Shown here one piece after another: positions 22,396-35,990 of a stretch of DNA of 64,000 nucleotides. The stretch is from positions 43,271,846-43,335,845 of the forward strand of contig OZ022238.1 in assembly GCA_963978895.1 (NCBI GenBank). The letters are read 5' to 3'. The DNA is from Erpobdella octoculata. Taxonomy: Eukaryota > Annelida > Clitellata > Hirudinida > Erpobdellidae. A program made the position numbers and the translations under genes. Under the pieces are notes generated by a model. That model was not told where the DNA came from. It worked only from the letters and a program-made list of their open reading frames with translations, and ran no database searches. Numbering within the stretch: position 1 is the first letter of the stretch; each line of letters opens with the position of its first letter.

Positions 22396-24103
22396 ATCAT
22401 AATAATACTCATACGTGAGCAAAATATGTTTTTGCAAAGTCACGAACAGCGTATCAGGTATTTTTCTTCCGAGAGGACTTGATATGCTTACTCACTTTTA
22501 CAGCTTGTAAATAAGGCAAGTATTTCACCGCGCCGTGGTAATGGCTTATATGTTTATGTTTTCAAATTTGATACAAAAATTACTATAGAAAATAATTTTC
22601 TTAATAAATAGTCATGAATCGTGGTAATTAAGACATGCTAGATGACAAATGTCTTACTTTCACGAGTTCCATCTTTTGTCTAACCCCTACATCCCCTCAC
22701 TATCTCCATTTCCCCCACTACACCCCCGCATACCTTCCAATATCAAAGGCATCTTCTCTTCATCCAGGTGTCATTTTGTGAAACACATTACTCATATTTT
22801 CCTTTAATTGATGATGAAAACATCGACACGAATGGTCGTCAGAAGGCGCCTTTCTTGGTTTTTACTTAGCGGTCTGCCTGGCCGTTGTACACGTTTCTGC
22901 AGAGTTAATTTAACATCTTACGATCAAGTGCCTAGTGGAAAATAAAAATGTGTTTTTTTTAATTGAATTCATCTTGACGCAATCAGCGGTCCTTTGCTGC
23001 TATCAACAATAAACTTAAATGAACTACCGGACCACATGTACCATCCTTTAATAAGCCCTCTCAAGCAATTACAGTTGCAATTGTCTCAGGGCGGCGGCTT
23101 TTGAAGTGTTTTTACAGAAGAATTTCCGAGCGGCCGAGAAACAGGGAAGCAATTTGCGATGGCGAGTTGGAAGCGCAAAGTTATTTTGGCCGGTCACGCT
23201 GCTTGGATGCGTTTCTATCTGGTCGCGCATCGAGCGCAGCCGTTGATTTAGGCGGGAATAAAACTCAGAAGCCTGGCAGTAGGCTCGTGCATTCTGCGAC
23301 ATCGGAAGCACTGCAACCAGTTTGTCTTTCCGTGTGGATGCGCCATGCCCGCTCTTCAGTTTTATGATCGCTCACTACACTTTCACGTCCGTGGTAAATC
23401 TAAAAGATCGCATTATTGTTTTCATAAAAATGTTATTTGTGCGCGCTGACTAGGCCTTTTGCATACCGTAGATTTGTCATAAGCATACTATTATTAGCAA
23501 CATATTACGTACACGTACAGCAAGATTACATACAAAAAATGTCAAAACCAGATATATACAGGTATAAGAGCACATGTTTATAAGTATAAACACAATTTTA
23601 TACTTATATACATGTTGTTTTATACAAACAATAGCTAATACCTATTTGTATAGTATGCAAATAAGAGCACATATGTATAATATATAAATACTTGTACACT
23701 TATACTTATTCATATTGTCATATTTTCATTTTTAAAATTTATATCTGATTCCATACATTACATATGACAGCAAATAATAAAATTATTTGGTAGATAAAAA
23801 ATTAAAGTCGTGTGTTTAAAGACAGAGAAAGTTTTCGTTTTATTATTAATTTTCAATAAATTACAAAACCATTTAAGAGAACTCAAATACGATTGTCAAT
23901 ATTGTAATTATAATATTTGTATTATAGTTGTAATATAATGTTGTAATAGGTTGTCAATTTGCTGATTCACGCTAAACTAAAGATTGTCAAACTGAATTGA
24001 ATTGAATTGAAAACTATTGGTGTCAGAAGCGGGATCAGAAAAAATGGCTTTAAAAGTATTTTAAGAACTTTCCGTTCCTGAGTTGAGGCGGGATGTTTAT
24101 GTT
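22396..24103. other. Intergenic sequence with a GC-richer island at 22860-23400
   Basis: 22860-23400 has balanced composition and CpG-containing unique sequence without repeats or recognised coding potential. It could be a regulatory or unknown transcribed element. 23460-24100 is AT-rich. Confidence 0.35.
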
Positions 24104-24712
24104 TTATTATTACCAATGCTTTTATTAACTCGTCGGCTCTGTTTCTCTGTCTGTTTCTCTGTTTCAAATCTTGCAATCAATTTTTGAGTCACTTCCTGTT
24201 GATAGATTTTTTTCAAATTTTGCATACATGCTCAAGATAGAAGACAATGCAATATTCAATTATTAGTTTTACAATAAGTCAATTAATTTAGTTAATTTTA
24301 TTGAGGATTTTATCGAGGGGTTTCTTGAGGGTTTTCTTGAGGGTTTTCTTGAGGGTTTTCTTGACCACAAAACGCTAACCGACTGGCAGACTATTTTACC
24401 AAGTTAACACGAACCACACTCACTGACCGCGATTCTCAAGCGTGTATGAAATTTTCATGAAAATAGTTGAGATATTTAAATTCGATGCTTTTTGATGATA
24501 TTTTTATTATTATTACCAATGCTTTTATTAACTCGTCGTCTCTGTTTCTCTGTCTGTCTGTTTGTTTCTCTGTCTGTTTCAAATCTTGCAATCAATTTTT
24601 GAGTCACTTCCTGATGATAGATTTTTTCAAATTTTGCATACATGCTTAAAATAGAAGACAATGCAATATTCAATTATTAGTTTTACAATAAGTCAATTAA
24701 TTTAGATAATTT
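24104..24712. repeat. Pair of about 200-bp direct repeats
   Basis: 24104-24299 and 24508-24712 are nearly identical, from TTATTATTACCAATGC through the CTGT/TCTG tract to GTCAATTAATTTAG. The spacer includes a four-unit TTGAGGGTTTTC minisatellite (about 24315-24362). They belong to the degenerate CTGTCTGT-containing family seen at 18820. Confidence 0.85.
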
Positions 24713-25960
24713 TAATTAATTTCGATATTTCGATATAATTAAGATATTTCGACTTTAACATAAAATAAAAGAGTAATATAAGAAAAAATTGATTGCAAAA
24801 TTTGTGTTTTAATTACATATAAGAGCATTGGTTTTAAAAATTCGTTTTTAATTTACTTGTTTATGTTTTTAAAATGTTTAATCAACTTTCATTTATTGAA
24901 GTGAATTTTACTCTAACTTGCTTACTTTTACCGAAGAGTTTAGTGTAAAATAGCACGTTAATTAATTGAATAACTGTTGTAACAAGTAAGTCAAACAAAA
25001 TTTTAAAGAAATGCTTTAAAATTTTTTTTTTAAATGGTAATTAATGTGTAGTATTCCATTTTATAGGAATTTCTAGCTAGTCGGGAAGCTGATTAAATAT
25101 TGATTACAAGATTCCGCCTAAACAGACAACAGAAAACAGACACGTGAAGCTAATTAAAAACTTGTAAAAATAAAAATCAGTGCAAATATAATTTTCTCAT
25201 AAATCTAATTTTTCTAGTTGTATGAAAATCGTTTAAGTTCAATTAGAAGAAGGCCATAAATAATTGAATTAGTTTCATAAGACGATGAAATTGATGGAGT
25301 TGATGAGTCTGTGGCGTCGAGACAACGTACATGTCCTTGTATTAGTGGAGTTTTTAGTTATATAAAATCTGGAAATTATTTTTTTTAAATTATATCGATT
25401 TTTTAAATCAAGGGTTTTCGTACAGGGGTTTTCGAATGGGGGTTTTCATAGTTTCTTTAAAGACATTCCAGATGTATGAAATGGTTTGCAAATTTTTAAG
25501 TCGCTGATGACCGGGGATGCTTGCATGTTGTTTTCAGAAAATTTTTTATTAAAATTATTTATTTTTCCGGGAGACAAGATTTGGTCTGGGGAATGGGAAA
25601 AGCTCCTACCTCGTTGCCCCCAAGCTCAACGCCTATGAACAGAGGTCGAGGGACTAATGATAAGGAGATGGCATGCAACATTAATACAAATATAAAATTT
25701 TTTATAATACGATTGTAATATAACTTGAATGATTGTATAATTACTGAATATAATTTTGAAATTTTTAGTTATCTTAAACTTTTTTTTTTATTTTTTTAGT
25801 AATAACAATCTAAATTTACATATTAATCAAGTTGATTAATTTAAATTTGGACGAATTTTCATTTCGCAATTTATTGTTATTATTATTACGATTATATCAT
25901 ACAAACAGAAAAAAAACATAAAATCCTTTCATTCCAGTAAAATGAACTGCATCGCTATGA
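24713..25960. other. AT-rich intergenic sequence
   Basis: No gene seen. 25560-25640 (GGGAGACAAG ... GTTGCCCCCAAGC ... GCCTATG) may be a diverged 3' end of the GGGCGCCC TIR family. Confidence 0.45.
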
Positions 25961-25961
25961 G

Positions 25962-26160
<199 letters not shown>

Positions 26161-26950
26161 TCTAATTAAGAGTCTGACCCGAGTCCGCCAATCCTCGGCC
26201 ATTCAATGGATGTAAGGAGCAGGAGGAGAACCAGGCCTCCTGCAGTTTTGTATTGGCTCGACGATGCAACTCTACAAATGAAACTTCAACCGGAATTAAA
26301 TCAGTCCTTGGAATCGTCAATATATTTCCATTGCCACGTTGAACTCCATTCATTCACAATCCTCTTTTATTCCTACCAGTTTCCTTTCTCTCACTTTTCT
26401 TTCAGCATCTCTTCTTTTTCTTCGTTTCCTTTATTTTCCTTCTATTTCTTTTTCTCTCCATCTTTATTTCTTCTTTCTCACGCCAAAGAGTTTAAAATAA
26501 AATTTAAAACACCTCAAAATTGTATTATCCCTCAACACACGTATTTATTATGCAGTTTTACTATGCATTAAAGAAGTAAGTATTCCAATTTTCTTTTTAG
26601 TTTATTATTAAGTTTTGTATTTACTCATTTCTTTCTTTTTTATTTTTTTCTTTGTATCTTTCTTTATTTTTTATTTTTTTCTTTTTACTTTATTTTTTAT
26701 TTTTTATTGTTTTTTCTTTATTTTTAATTTCTTTCTTTCTTTCTTTCTTTCTTTTTTCATTTTTTTCCAAATGAGGGAAGCCAAAGACGCAGCAAAACAA
26801 TTTCGGAAACATCGAGTGACAAATAATTTATCCTTGAGCCGATTAACACCGGGGCAGTAACAAAAACAATGACGTCACTCTGCCTATTTATATTGGCTTC
26901 GTTCGTGTGCGTGTGAAGGCCAATATCGCTTTCAGGAGAACCCGCGAGCA
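26161..26950. other. Intergenic; pyrimidine-rich tract 26360-26770
   Basis: 26165-26350 is short unique sequence. 26360-26770 is strongly T/C-rich with TTTCTTTC runs, giving spurious Phe-rich frames. No gene. Confidence 0.6.
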
Positions 26951-27295
26951 TTATGCATTCAATCGCAAATGCATGTGCTCTGTGCTTTCCAGTAGTAAAT
27001 AGGTGAGTGAATTATGCAAACCATCGAAGAAGTCGTGCATTATGCATTCAATCAAAGAGGAAAACCATTATGCGTTCAATCGAGAATGTAAGTGCATCTC
27101 ACATTCAATGAAAAAAACCAATATCTTATGCATTCAAGAAGAGTTGTGTGTGCATTATACATTCAAGATGAATTGTGTGCGCATAATGCATTCAAGCAAA
27201 GTTGCTTTTGCATTATGTTTTCAAACAAATTATATATTTGCATTATGAATTCAAATAAATTGGTTTGAATATTATACATTCATTCAAATACACAG
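26951..27295. repeat. Diverged minisatellite with ATTATGCATTCAA core
   Basis: About ten imperfect units of roughly 30-37 bases sharing CATTATGCATTCAA. Divergence grows toward the right end. Confidence 0.85.
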
Positions 27296-27696
27296 TATGA
27301 GCAATGTTGATTATGTTTTTACTAAACCAAATGAATACGCATGCAAAGCTGAAGTAAAGTACATGATCTGGATACTGTGGGTGCTGTGGGTACTGGGTAC
27401 CTCTGCAAAAATTTGTGTCACACTGAATCTTTAGTTTGTATTAAAAAAGCGTTTTTTAAAGAATCAAAAGTCGCAGTCAATTTGAAATCTAAATCAATTT
27501 TTTTATGCTGAAGTCCGCTGAACCGTGTGATATGAAACCTCGTCATTTTTAAATTTATTGAAAAGAAAAAATAAGTTTTTTCTTTAAAAAAGTATTATAT
27601 TCTTAATTGAAATTCAACGGAAAATGTCTGCTGCTTTTGCAATATTGTTGTTATAAAAAGGAAACCGAAAGAAATGACTTGAAGAAGAAAAGGAAT

Positions 27697-27760
27697 GAGT
27701 GAGTGAGTGAGTGAGTGAGTGAGTGAGTGAGTGAGTGAGTGAGTGAGTGAGTGAGTTAAT
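27697..27760. repeat. (GAGT)n microsatellite
   Basis: Sixteen or so GAGT units. This is the complement of the motif at 33308-33699. Confidence 0.97.
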
Positions 27761-28440
27761 GAATGAATTGGTAGGTGATAAACTACTGTCAAAAGGAAGG
27801 GGAATGGACACTTAGAAAGGGATGGTTGGAAAAAAAATGAGGATGCGAAGAAGATGTCTAATTATATCATCGGCAAGAATTTTATCTTTTCAAGCGACTG
27901 GAGCACACGTTTGTGGTCATAAATCTTAAAGAACAAAACGTATCAAACAATCATACAGAGTATACAGACACGTACAAACCCACATACACACGCGCGCACG
28001 CACACACACGTACACTTTCAAGAAGACGAGATAATAATTTATCGACCATTCTAATCTCTACAATCGATCAAGTATCTTTGAAACATAAAACATGACCAAC
28101 AGATTTGTTTCTTTCTCTCTGAAAGGAGCAAATCATGACTTCCTTAATGCATCACTTCCTACACAAGAGATCATCTGAAACCGCAGTGAGATAGTAACAG
28201 AGTGGAAAAGAAAAATAGAAAAATAACAAGAGAGATAGGAAGGAGAAACTATAAATAGATTTGTTCCGAGTAATTATGAACGATAATCCAGAAAGGCGAC
28301 GGAGTTACAAGCATGCATGGCGCTCTTCTCCCGCAGGTAGAAAGTAGAATGTTTGAATGTAATTTGCTGTACTTTTCAAGTGAAAATCAAAACAATGTAT
28401 ATAACGAAATGTAAGCAAACATAAACATTAAATAAATGAA
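27761..28440. other. Intergenic sequence
   Basis: Contains a short CA/CG-rich run near 27985-28010. No gene recognised. Confidence 0.6.
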
Positions 28441-28790
28441 CAAAATTTCAAACAAATATAAACAAATAAAACAAATGCAAACAAAAACAAATAAGTACAA
28501 ACAAATACAAACATATATAAACAAATACAAAAATATATAAGCAAATACGAACATATATAAACAAATGCAAACATATATAAACAAATGCAAACATATATAA
28601 ACAAATACAAACATATATAAACAAATATAAACATATATATACAAATGGAAACATATATAAACAAATGCAAACATATATAAGCAAATGCAAACATATATAA
28701 ACAAATACAAACATATATAAACAAATATAAACTACTTACAATCAAATACAAACATATATAAACAAATATAAACTATTTACAATCAAATAA
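28441..28790. repeat. 20-bp minisatellite
   Basis: About 14-17 units of CAAATACAAACATATATAAA with G/A variation at one site. Periodic open frames on the - strand follow from the repeat. Confidence 0.93.
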
Positions 28791-30040
28791 ATGCAAATAA
28801 AGAAATGAAATCCAGCAAATATATTCGTGAAAACACAGCGACCTCCAACTTACTTGAATCCGTAAAAGTATCAGATTTGACTGGCACTTGACAGGTTTCC
28901 TCGTGTTCTTGTCGTGTTGGCTCCAATGTCGTCTTGATGTGCTCGCAGCTGAGTATAGTTGTTGTAGTTGTAGAAGTTGTTGAAGTTGTTGTAGTTGCAT
29001 CGTCACATTCGTCGTCGTCGTCATCATCATCACCACCACCCGGATCAACAGTCGTTACTATTATCATGACCACAATGAGGGCGATATTTGAAACTGTTAT
29101 TTTTAATCGGGCAAACAATTTGAGGTTTCATTAGAAAACAGTTTATTTTCTTTAGAATTTGTTTTGAATGTAAAATAAATAAACAATTTAAAAGAAACAG
29201 AACGGAAGCACAAAATTTAATTATTATTTTTTTTTTGAGAAGCGAGTGCGAATAAGCAAGGAAGCAGGTTGAAGAATTTATTCGGATTATTGTTTTGATG
29301 ATGACACAATTTCCAGCAATGAGAATTAATATCTTTTCTGTGTATGATACCTTAGAGGAGAATGAAATGAAAATAATTAAATCTATTTCGTTCAAGAGTT
29401 ACCTTAGATTTCTTCTATTGTTTGTGGTGCGCTTGTGTACGTGTGTGTGTGTATGTGTGTGTGTGTGTGTGTGCGTGTGTCAGAGTGGTCCGCGGGCCGT
29501 GTCAACCCATAATATTCCAATTTGCGTTGTTCTGGGATGCATAAAAATTCTGATTAACATCTTGATATAAAAAAAATCTTGTTTAACTGAACAAATACTT
29601 TTTTCCGTTTCGTGTCTGCATCTGCCTCAATGAGTCATTTATTTTTGCTGTTTTTTTAAAGAAATTTGTAAGTTCGTAGGTTGGTACGTTCGTAGGTTCG
29701 TCAGTTTGTAATTCGTAAATTTATAAGGCTGCTTTGTTTGGTTTCATTTGCTGACAATACTTTTATTCAGTTTTTCTTCATTGGCTATGTTATCACCTCA
29801 TTGTCATAGTTTCAAGATTGCGAACTTAATATTGTTTTTGTTTTAATGAATTAAATCTTAGATTAAACCCGCTCAAATAATAAATAAACACCACTAGATG
29901 CCGAAATAGAATATCGTTTGAAAATAATCGGCAGACAACCATTCACCAACCTAAGAGACTGGCGTGTCATCTTCTGAAGTTGAGGTAGTCATCGCTGTCA
30001 GCTCAGACACTGTCTTTATGCCTTCAATCAATTTCACTGT
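28791..30040. other. Intergenic sequence with short trinucleotide and (TG)n repeats
   Basis: 28950-29045 carries TTGTAG/TCGTCG/TCATCA runs and 29438-29480 a (GT)n run. Nothing coding is recognised. Confidence 0.55.
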
Positions 30041-30400
30041 ATATAGCGTTTTTTAACAAGGTGTTCAAAAGCGCTAGGCTACAAATTGACTGAAAAAGAG
30101 GTTTTCAGTCCCTGGCGGAAAGAAATAACAAATGAAGATATAGTGAGAGAAGGTGGAAGAACATTCCAGAGAAAGGACCAGAATAAGGAAAAGAGCGCTC
30201 GGCAAAATAGTGACTGTGTCTTTACATGGCGTTGCGCAATCTTGCGCTTCACTATTGACAACTCCAATACTGGAAAGTAACATGGAAAAACAATTTAAAA
30301 GTACTTTCAGAAATGACTCATCGTGTAAACTGCATATAAACAAGCTCAGCTCCATCTGAAAGTAACTTACCCTCCATGGGACATTGTGTCTCGCTTTTCT
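30040..30400 (-). pseudogene. Possible decayed LINE 3' coding remnant
   Basis: Read on the - strand, 30267-30079 resembles in broken form the last part of LINE ORF2 (a pattern like FS..G.RLWN.LP). On the + strand the telltale is GGTGGAAGAACATTCCAGAG. The similarity is weak and could be chance. Confidence 0.25.
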
Positions 30401-30970
30401 GAAAGTTATATCGTTTAAATGAATATTTTTAATGAGGGCTGAAATCCCGAAGCTACTCCTGATAAAACGTGCATTGTTTGTTGAGAAAAAAATCCAATGC
30501 TATGGGCATGCGGAGGGTTGGAACTGACACATAGCAAGAAATGGAACCACGGACAACTTTGGTGTGTTTTTAGTGTGTAAATCTAGCTATCTGTAACTAT
30601 GAAACTATGATGTATATAGTTGCTACGACACTAGCAACAATTTCATCAAAAGTTTTTGATTCCAAGAATATTGACTTTTCACCCAACGACATATTAAACG
30701 TAGGAAAGAAAGGGGTGGGGGTATACAAACAATCATTCTCCTTGTTGTGATTCTTTTGTTATAAAAACCTTTTTGGAACAAATTAGCAAAAAATGGTAAA
30801 ATTAGATTTCTAAAATGTCAATTTGACTTTTAATGGTAAGCATTTTTGACCTAAAACTTTTCAGCTTTTTTTTCTCTTGTATGATATTTTTTCACTTAAA
30901 AATGAAACCGATGAACATTTATTTATTTGAGGACCGAAAAAATATTGTTACATTTTTCAAATATTGTGTA
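30401..30970. other. AT-rich intergenic sequence
   Basis: No feature recognised. Confidence 0.6.
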
Positions 30971-30974
30971 TGTT

Positions 30975-31330
30975 TGATCACATGCATCACATGCATCACA
31001 CATGCATCAAATGCATCACATGCATCACATACATAACACATGCATTACATGCATCACATGCATCACATGTCTCCCCTCCCACCACAACATTCACTGACGA
31101 CGTTTTTTGCTATATCAGTAAACGTGCAGATGCTAGTTTTGTTATGTAGATTAGTATATGCATATGCATCGTTATTTATATTCATATGCATGTTTATATA
31201 TATTCATATGCATCATTATGTATATTAATATGCATGCTATGTGTATTCATATGCATATTAATGCATATGCATATGCATATTTATGTATATGCATATGCAT
31301 ATTTATGTATATTCATGTACATGTTAAATG
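30975..31330. repeat. CATGCATCA and ATATGCAT minisatellite cluster
   Basis: 30975-31070 has about ten CATGCATCA(CA) units. 31155-31330 has ATGCATAT-rich units of 6-24 bases. ATGCAT palindromes are frequent. Confidence 0.88.
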
Positions 31331-32420
31331 TATTTTCATATCAATTTTATTTATAGTTGTACGTATTGTTATGTATATGCCTGGACACGACTTGTAAACA
31401 GAAGAAATATCCTCTCCGTATTAATCTTTCTTTCTTTGATTGCTAAGAAAGTCGGCAAACGTTCCAGCGTTAGTTTATTTGGCGGGAGAAATTGGACGAG
31501 CCTGTACGAACAAAGGGGCTCCTCAGCAAACACATCTGATCCGCAACATCGCCACCATTTCATATTGATCGGCTTAATAACCGCCTCAGTTCGTGACGGA
31601 CGGCGCAAGAGGAAGCCGAAGATGTGGATTCGTCGCCCAGGTCTGCTACAATGGCGGACGTGACGGCGTATCTGAAGTTTTCTTTCTTTCTTGAAACAAT
31701 TGTTTGAAAAGAGAATTGAATTTATGCCCGTGTACAATCCAATCCGTGCTTGCTCGTCCGACCGACCGTGTGGCAAACAAACTCCTGTGCCGAATTGTCA
31801 CGTCCGAAGCATCGTGTCATCCTCGTTGCTTCTCCATGCCGTTCTCTCGCAACTGCGTGGTCACGAAAATTTTGATTTTTTTATGTGTTTTGTGTGGTAT
31901 AAACGTAATGACTCGTTTTAAATTTAATGTAGATTTTAAGAATGTTTTTATTTCAAGCATAATAAGTGCGGGTAAAAATCAATAATTTTATTAACTATTT
32001 TTTAATTAGAAATCAATTAATCAAAAAGGTAATTCGAATAAAATGGACTCGGCCAAGAATAATTGCGGCAAACCATCCAGAACTAAAACTTTCTCATGGT
32101 GAAAGTTCAGGAAATAAGTTATCATGGACGGCCGTGCCAAACTTGAAGATTGGAAAGATAAATACGACTCGCGGCAGCATAAGACCAGTCGTTCGTCTTC
32201 GGCTCGGTCGCTAACGCCGAAAAATGTTTTAAAGCGAGTTATGAAACATTAGTCGGCTAGAGAAGAAATTTATACCGGCTCAAAATTGCTTCAATAAACG
32301 CTGAAGTTCTTCTGCTGGTTGAGCGTATTTATTAATTCTGCTAATTTATCCTTTTGTTCACTTAACCACCATCTGATCTATTTATAAGTTTTTTGTTTAC
32401 TCATTTCGACATCTTTTCAT
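31331..32420. other. Unique intergenic sequence, GC-richer at 31440-31860
   Basis: A 135-codon - strand frame (31776-31369) has no domain I recognise. The balanced composition suggests a functional or older unique region, but I cannot assign it. Confidence 0.3.
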
Positions 32421-32835
32421 TTACCTATCCAACTTTCTATCCATTCATCCACCCATCCTTCTATCCATTCATCCACCCACGTTAGTATACATTCATCCAC
32501 CTATCAAACAATCCATTCAGTCAACCAGCCTACTATATATTCATCCACGCACCCTACTATCCATTCATCAACCCACCCACCCTACTATAAATTCATCCAC
32601 CCATCCTACTATCCATTCATCAACCCACCCACCCTACTATTCAATCATCCACCCACCCAACTATCCATTCATCCACCCACCCTAAAATCCAATCATCCAC
32701 CCATCCAATTATCCATTTATCCAACCACCCTACTATCCATTCATCCAGCCACCCTACTATACATTCATCCACTCACTTAACTATCCATTCATCTACCCAT
32801 CCTACTTACTCTCCATTCATCCAATCATCCATTCG
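32421..32835. repeat. CCATTCATCCACCCA-type minisatellite
   Basis: About 15 imperfect units of 24-32 bases with core CTATCCATTCATCCACCCAC. Confidence 0.92.
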
Positions 32836-33307
32836 TCCACCCTTCGGACGACGACCTCCAAGAACCAGCAAACATCAACCACCTCAGAAACAGGTGTTGC
32901 TGCTGTTTCCAATAAGAGATACAAGAATACAATTCTTTCTTTCCTTGACGTTAACAAATTAATTCTCTCTTTGTCCTGTCCCCCCTCCTTATCGCCACAA
33001 CCCCCTTCCTCATCGCCCGCTCCTTTCCCACTCACGCACGAACACGATGCCGTAGCTCTAATGCGGATCTCGAGTGAGGAGAGCTGGTGATTTGTGGACC
33101 GCCTCGAGAAAATAAATGATGGCGTGAGTAGGTGGTGAGGAGGAGAGATGGAGGGTAGTGGTGGTGGTGGTCCACAAGGCAGAGTAGGTACTACTTAGAA
33201 ATATGTATCAAACTTCCAAACATGCCTCCAACCATTAGAATTTCTTAAAAGTAGCAAGAAATTATTTTTTTTCAAGTTTTTATTTCATGAGGCGAATAGT
33301 GAAATTT

Positions 33308-33699
33308 CACTCACTCACTCACTCACTCACTCACTCACTCACTCACTCACTCACTCACTCACTCACTCACTCACTCACTCACTCACTCACTCACTCACTC
33401 ACTCACTCACTCACTCACTCACTCACTCACTCACTCACTCACTCACTCACTCACTCACTCACTCACTCACTCACTCACTCACTCACTCACTCACTCACTC
33501 ACTCACTCACTCACTCACTCACTCACTCACTCACTCACTCACTCACTCACTCACTCACTCACTCACTCACTCACTCACTCACTCACTCACTCACTCACTC
33601 ACTCACTCACTCACTCACTCACTCACTCACTCACTCACTCACTCACTCACTCACTCACTCACTCACTCACTCACTCACTCACTCACTCACTCACTCACT
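33308..33699. repeat. (ACTC)n perfect tetranucleotide array, about 98 units
   Basis: About 392 bases without a single interruption. Its complement (GAGT) occurs in a short array at 27697. Confidence 0.98.
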
Positions 33700-33829
33700 T
33701 TTTTTTATTTCACTTTCCTTCCGAAAAAGCCATCTGTGGCCTTTCAACATTTTTAACAATTTTTCTTCTTTCTTATATTCCTTGTCTTTATCTCCTTTCT
33801 TCATGGCTTATTTTTAAGCGCAAGAAATG

Positions 33830-34940
33830 CAACCTTTGCTGATCCTAGCATGAGAGACGACATGCCATTTATCTTTGAACTTGTGGATAAACAACGAATG
33901 ATAAAAAAAAGTTAATTAGCCAACGCTGTAAAACATGACGAACACCTGCTAATAAAGAACACCCACGTTGCGATTGTTTGACACTCGTGCTTTGTCCGGC
34001 CAGTTCGTCTCCAAACTTGTCTGCCTGAGCAGAATCTTAGCTAGCGGCTAGTTAGTTAGTCATCTACCGATAGCTTTTAGAAGCAGAACTAGCAAGCACT
34101 GTGCCTATCTCTGCTGATTCGATTTAAAGCGTTATTATTTCACGAGGATAACAACAGTCACTCAACCGTCCGTGCATTGTTGATGCGTGCAATTATTTCA
34201 TCGCCCTGGAAAAACTGGCCGGAACTTACTTACGACCGCCTGGCAACGTTTCTGATCAATCTTGGTACTTGATACAGTCAGACTCGACTTTGTTTTTGAC
34301 GGCATCCAGCAGTGAAGGATTACCAGGAGTGGAAAAAAGGGAGCTCAGCCTGGGATTATTAATGGCGAAAGTTTTTAAATTTTCAGTGACACAGCGACCG
34401 CTGAAGGTTGGATGGAATGTAAATTGCAAGCCCCATCTGTCAGTGGCGTCACATTGGCACGTCTAAATGCTACCTCTGAATCACTCGATCCCATATATCA
34501 ACCTCGCTCTCTCTTTTCTTTCTTCACTTCTATTTTTCATTTTATTTATTTTATTATTTTTATTTTTTTTTTACATTTTTCATGTTCTTAGTTTTATTTC
34601 TATTTTCTTTCCTACTCCGGCAAATCGTCGAGAAAACGGCGATCGCTTGCAATTGGAATGTTTTGATAATAATGAGCTCAATTACAGAAGAAGCGCGTCA
34701 TAGCACGTCGAGACTCTGTGAGTGGCGTGAGTGCAGTTCAGTGCGTTTGTGAGGTGGTGGAAGAAAATGAAAGGTATCTTTCTTCCAGCTCACAGTGCGG
34801 TACGGAGCGGAGCGGAGTGATGCTTCTAACGACAGAGAGAGTCTGAGCGGGGATTCGTAAGAAATCGCGTTTTCCCACCGATGTGATTTATATATTTATT
34901 TTCGGTGCGAATAGTTGCATAAACCTTATCATCACCGTTT
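33830..34940. other. Unique region upstream of the candidate signal-peptide exon; possible promoter/5'UTR
   Basis: 33830-34470 and 34610-34900 are non-repetitive and GC-richer than average, separated by a T-rich run (34500-34610). The position just upstream of the candidate first exon fits a promoter or 5'UTR exon, but no TATA box or initiator is convincing. Confidence 0.3.
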
Positions 34941-35017
34941 ATGCACAATCATCCTCATCTTCATCATCATCAGCATAACGATTGTCGTCGTCATCATCAT
35001 CATCATCATGATCGTCG

Positions 35018-35049
<32 letters not shown>

Positions 35050-35100
35050 GTCATCGTCATCGTCATCATCATCATCATCGTCATCAACGACATCATAATC
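34941..35100. repeat. (ATC/GTC)n trinucleotide array
   Basis: TCA and TCG triplets on the + strand, imperfect. Confidence 0.93.
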
Positions 35101-35245
35101 ACATGGACGTACGGATGTGCAAATTTTTGAAATCCAATTTAAAGATTTGAATTATTTTCAGATGCTCCGCTGAATCAACCTGCAAGACCTGAATAATAAC
35201 CCGCGTCTTACGTCGTCATTAAAAAGAAACAAGAGGCAACAACGC

Positions 35246-35261
35246 TAATAACGACGACGAT

Positions 35262-35293
<32 letters not shown>

Positions 35294-35350
35294 AGATCAT
35301 GATGATGATGCTGACACTGATGATGACGATGATGATGACGATGATGAAGA
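35246..35350. repeat. (GAC/GAT)n trinucleotide array
   Basis: GAC then GAT/GAC triplets on the + strand, inverted relative to the array at 34941. It ends 24 bases before the candidate start codon at 35374. Confidence 0.93.
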
Positions 35351-35373
35351 CAACCACGAAAAAGACGCGTTCG

Positions 35374-35446
35374 ATGAATATTGTTGGATTGTTTGCTGGA
35401 GGGATGTTTACATTGCTGGTCCAGCCTTTGCTTGCATTTGATAGAG
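35374..35446 (+). CDS. Candidate first coding exon with signal peptide (possibly of the SUEL-domain gene)
   Basis: ATG at 35374 opens MNIVGLFAGGMFTLLVQPLL then AFDR, a typical signal peptide: short N-region, hydrophobic core and possible cleavage after LLA. It stops at a consensus donor, G|GTGAGT, in phase 1. The SUEL exon at 56467 also needs a phase 1 partner, so direct splicing or splicing through unseen exons would keep frame. An upstream in-frame extension through the GAC/GAT repeat reads Met/Thr repeats and is judged noncoding. The link to the SUEL gene is inference; intron length would be 21 kb. No known gene is identified by this short peptide alone. Confidence 0.45.
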
Positions 35447-35689
35447 GTGAGTTATGATTGGAACGAGAATTCTCTTTTGATGTTTCATTTTTTTTTTGAT
35501 TTAATGCATGGCATCTAAGTTGTTTATAAATCAAAAAGATTTAAAACTCATTGCATGCGAGGACTGGAAATCGCATGTGGAAACAGTTTGTTTTGGGGGG
35601 GGGGGGGTGGTGGATGTCATTGTTGTAGAACGTATGCAAATTAAAAAATGTGTTTTGCTTTTGGTGACAAAGCTGGAGACGAGCAAACC

Positions 35690-35736
35690 GTTGATGATGA
35701 TGATGATGATGATGATAATGATGATGATGATGACGT

Positions 35737-35793
<57 letters not shown>

Positions 35794-35828
35794 GGATGAC
35801 GACGACGACGACGACGACGATGATGATT

Positions 35829-35885
<57 letters not shown>

Positions 35886-35990
35886 GTGATGGTGATGGTG
35901 ATGGTGATGGTGATGGTGATGGTGATGGTGATGATGATGATGATGATGATGATGAGGATAGTCATGACGACGACGATGATAGTCGTGACG
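35690..35990. repeat. (GAT)n with (GAC)n and (GGTGAT)n blocks
   Basis: About 300 bases of GAT triplets with an internal GAC run (about 35797-35820) and a GGTGAT hexamer block (about 35884-35930). All three frames on both strands stay open, which is a repeat artefact. Confidence 0.97.

Noticed and set aside
27697..28790. CRISPR-like array
   Set aside because: The repeats are contiguous minisatellite units without unique spacers, in a eukaryotic genome.
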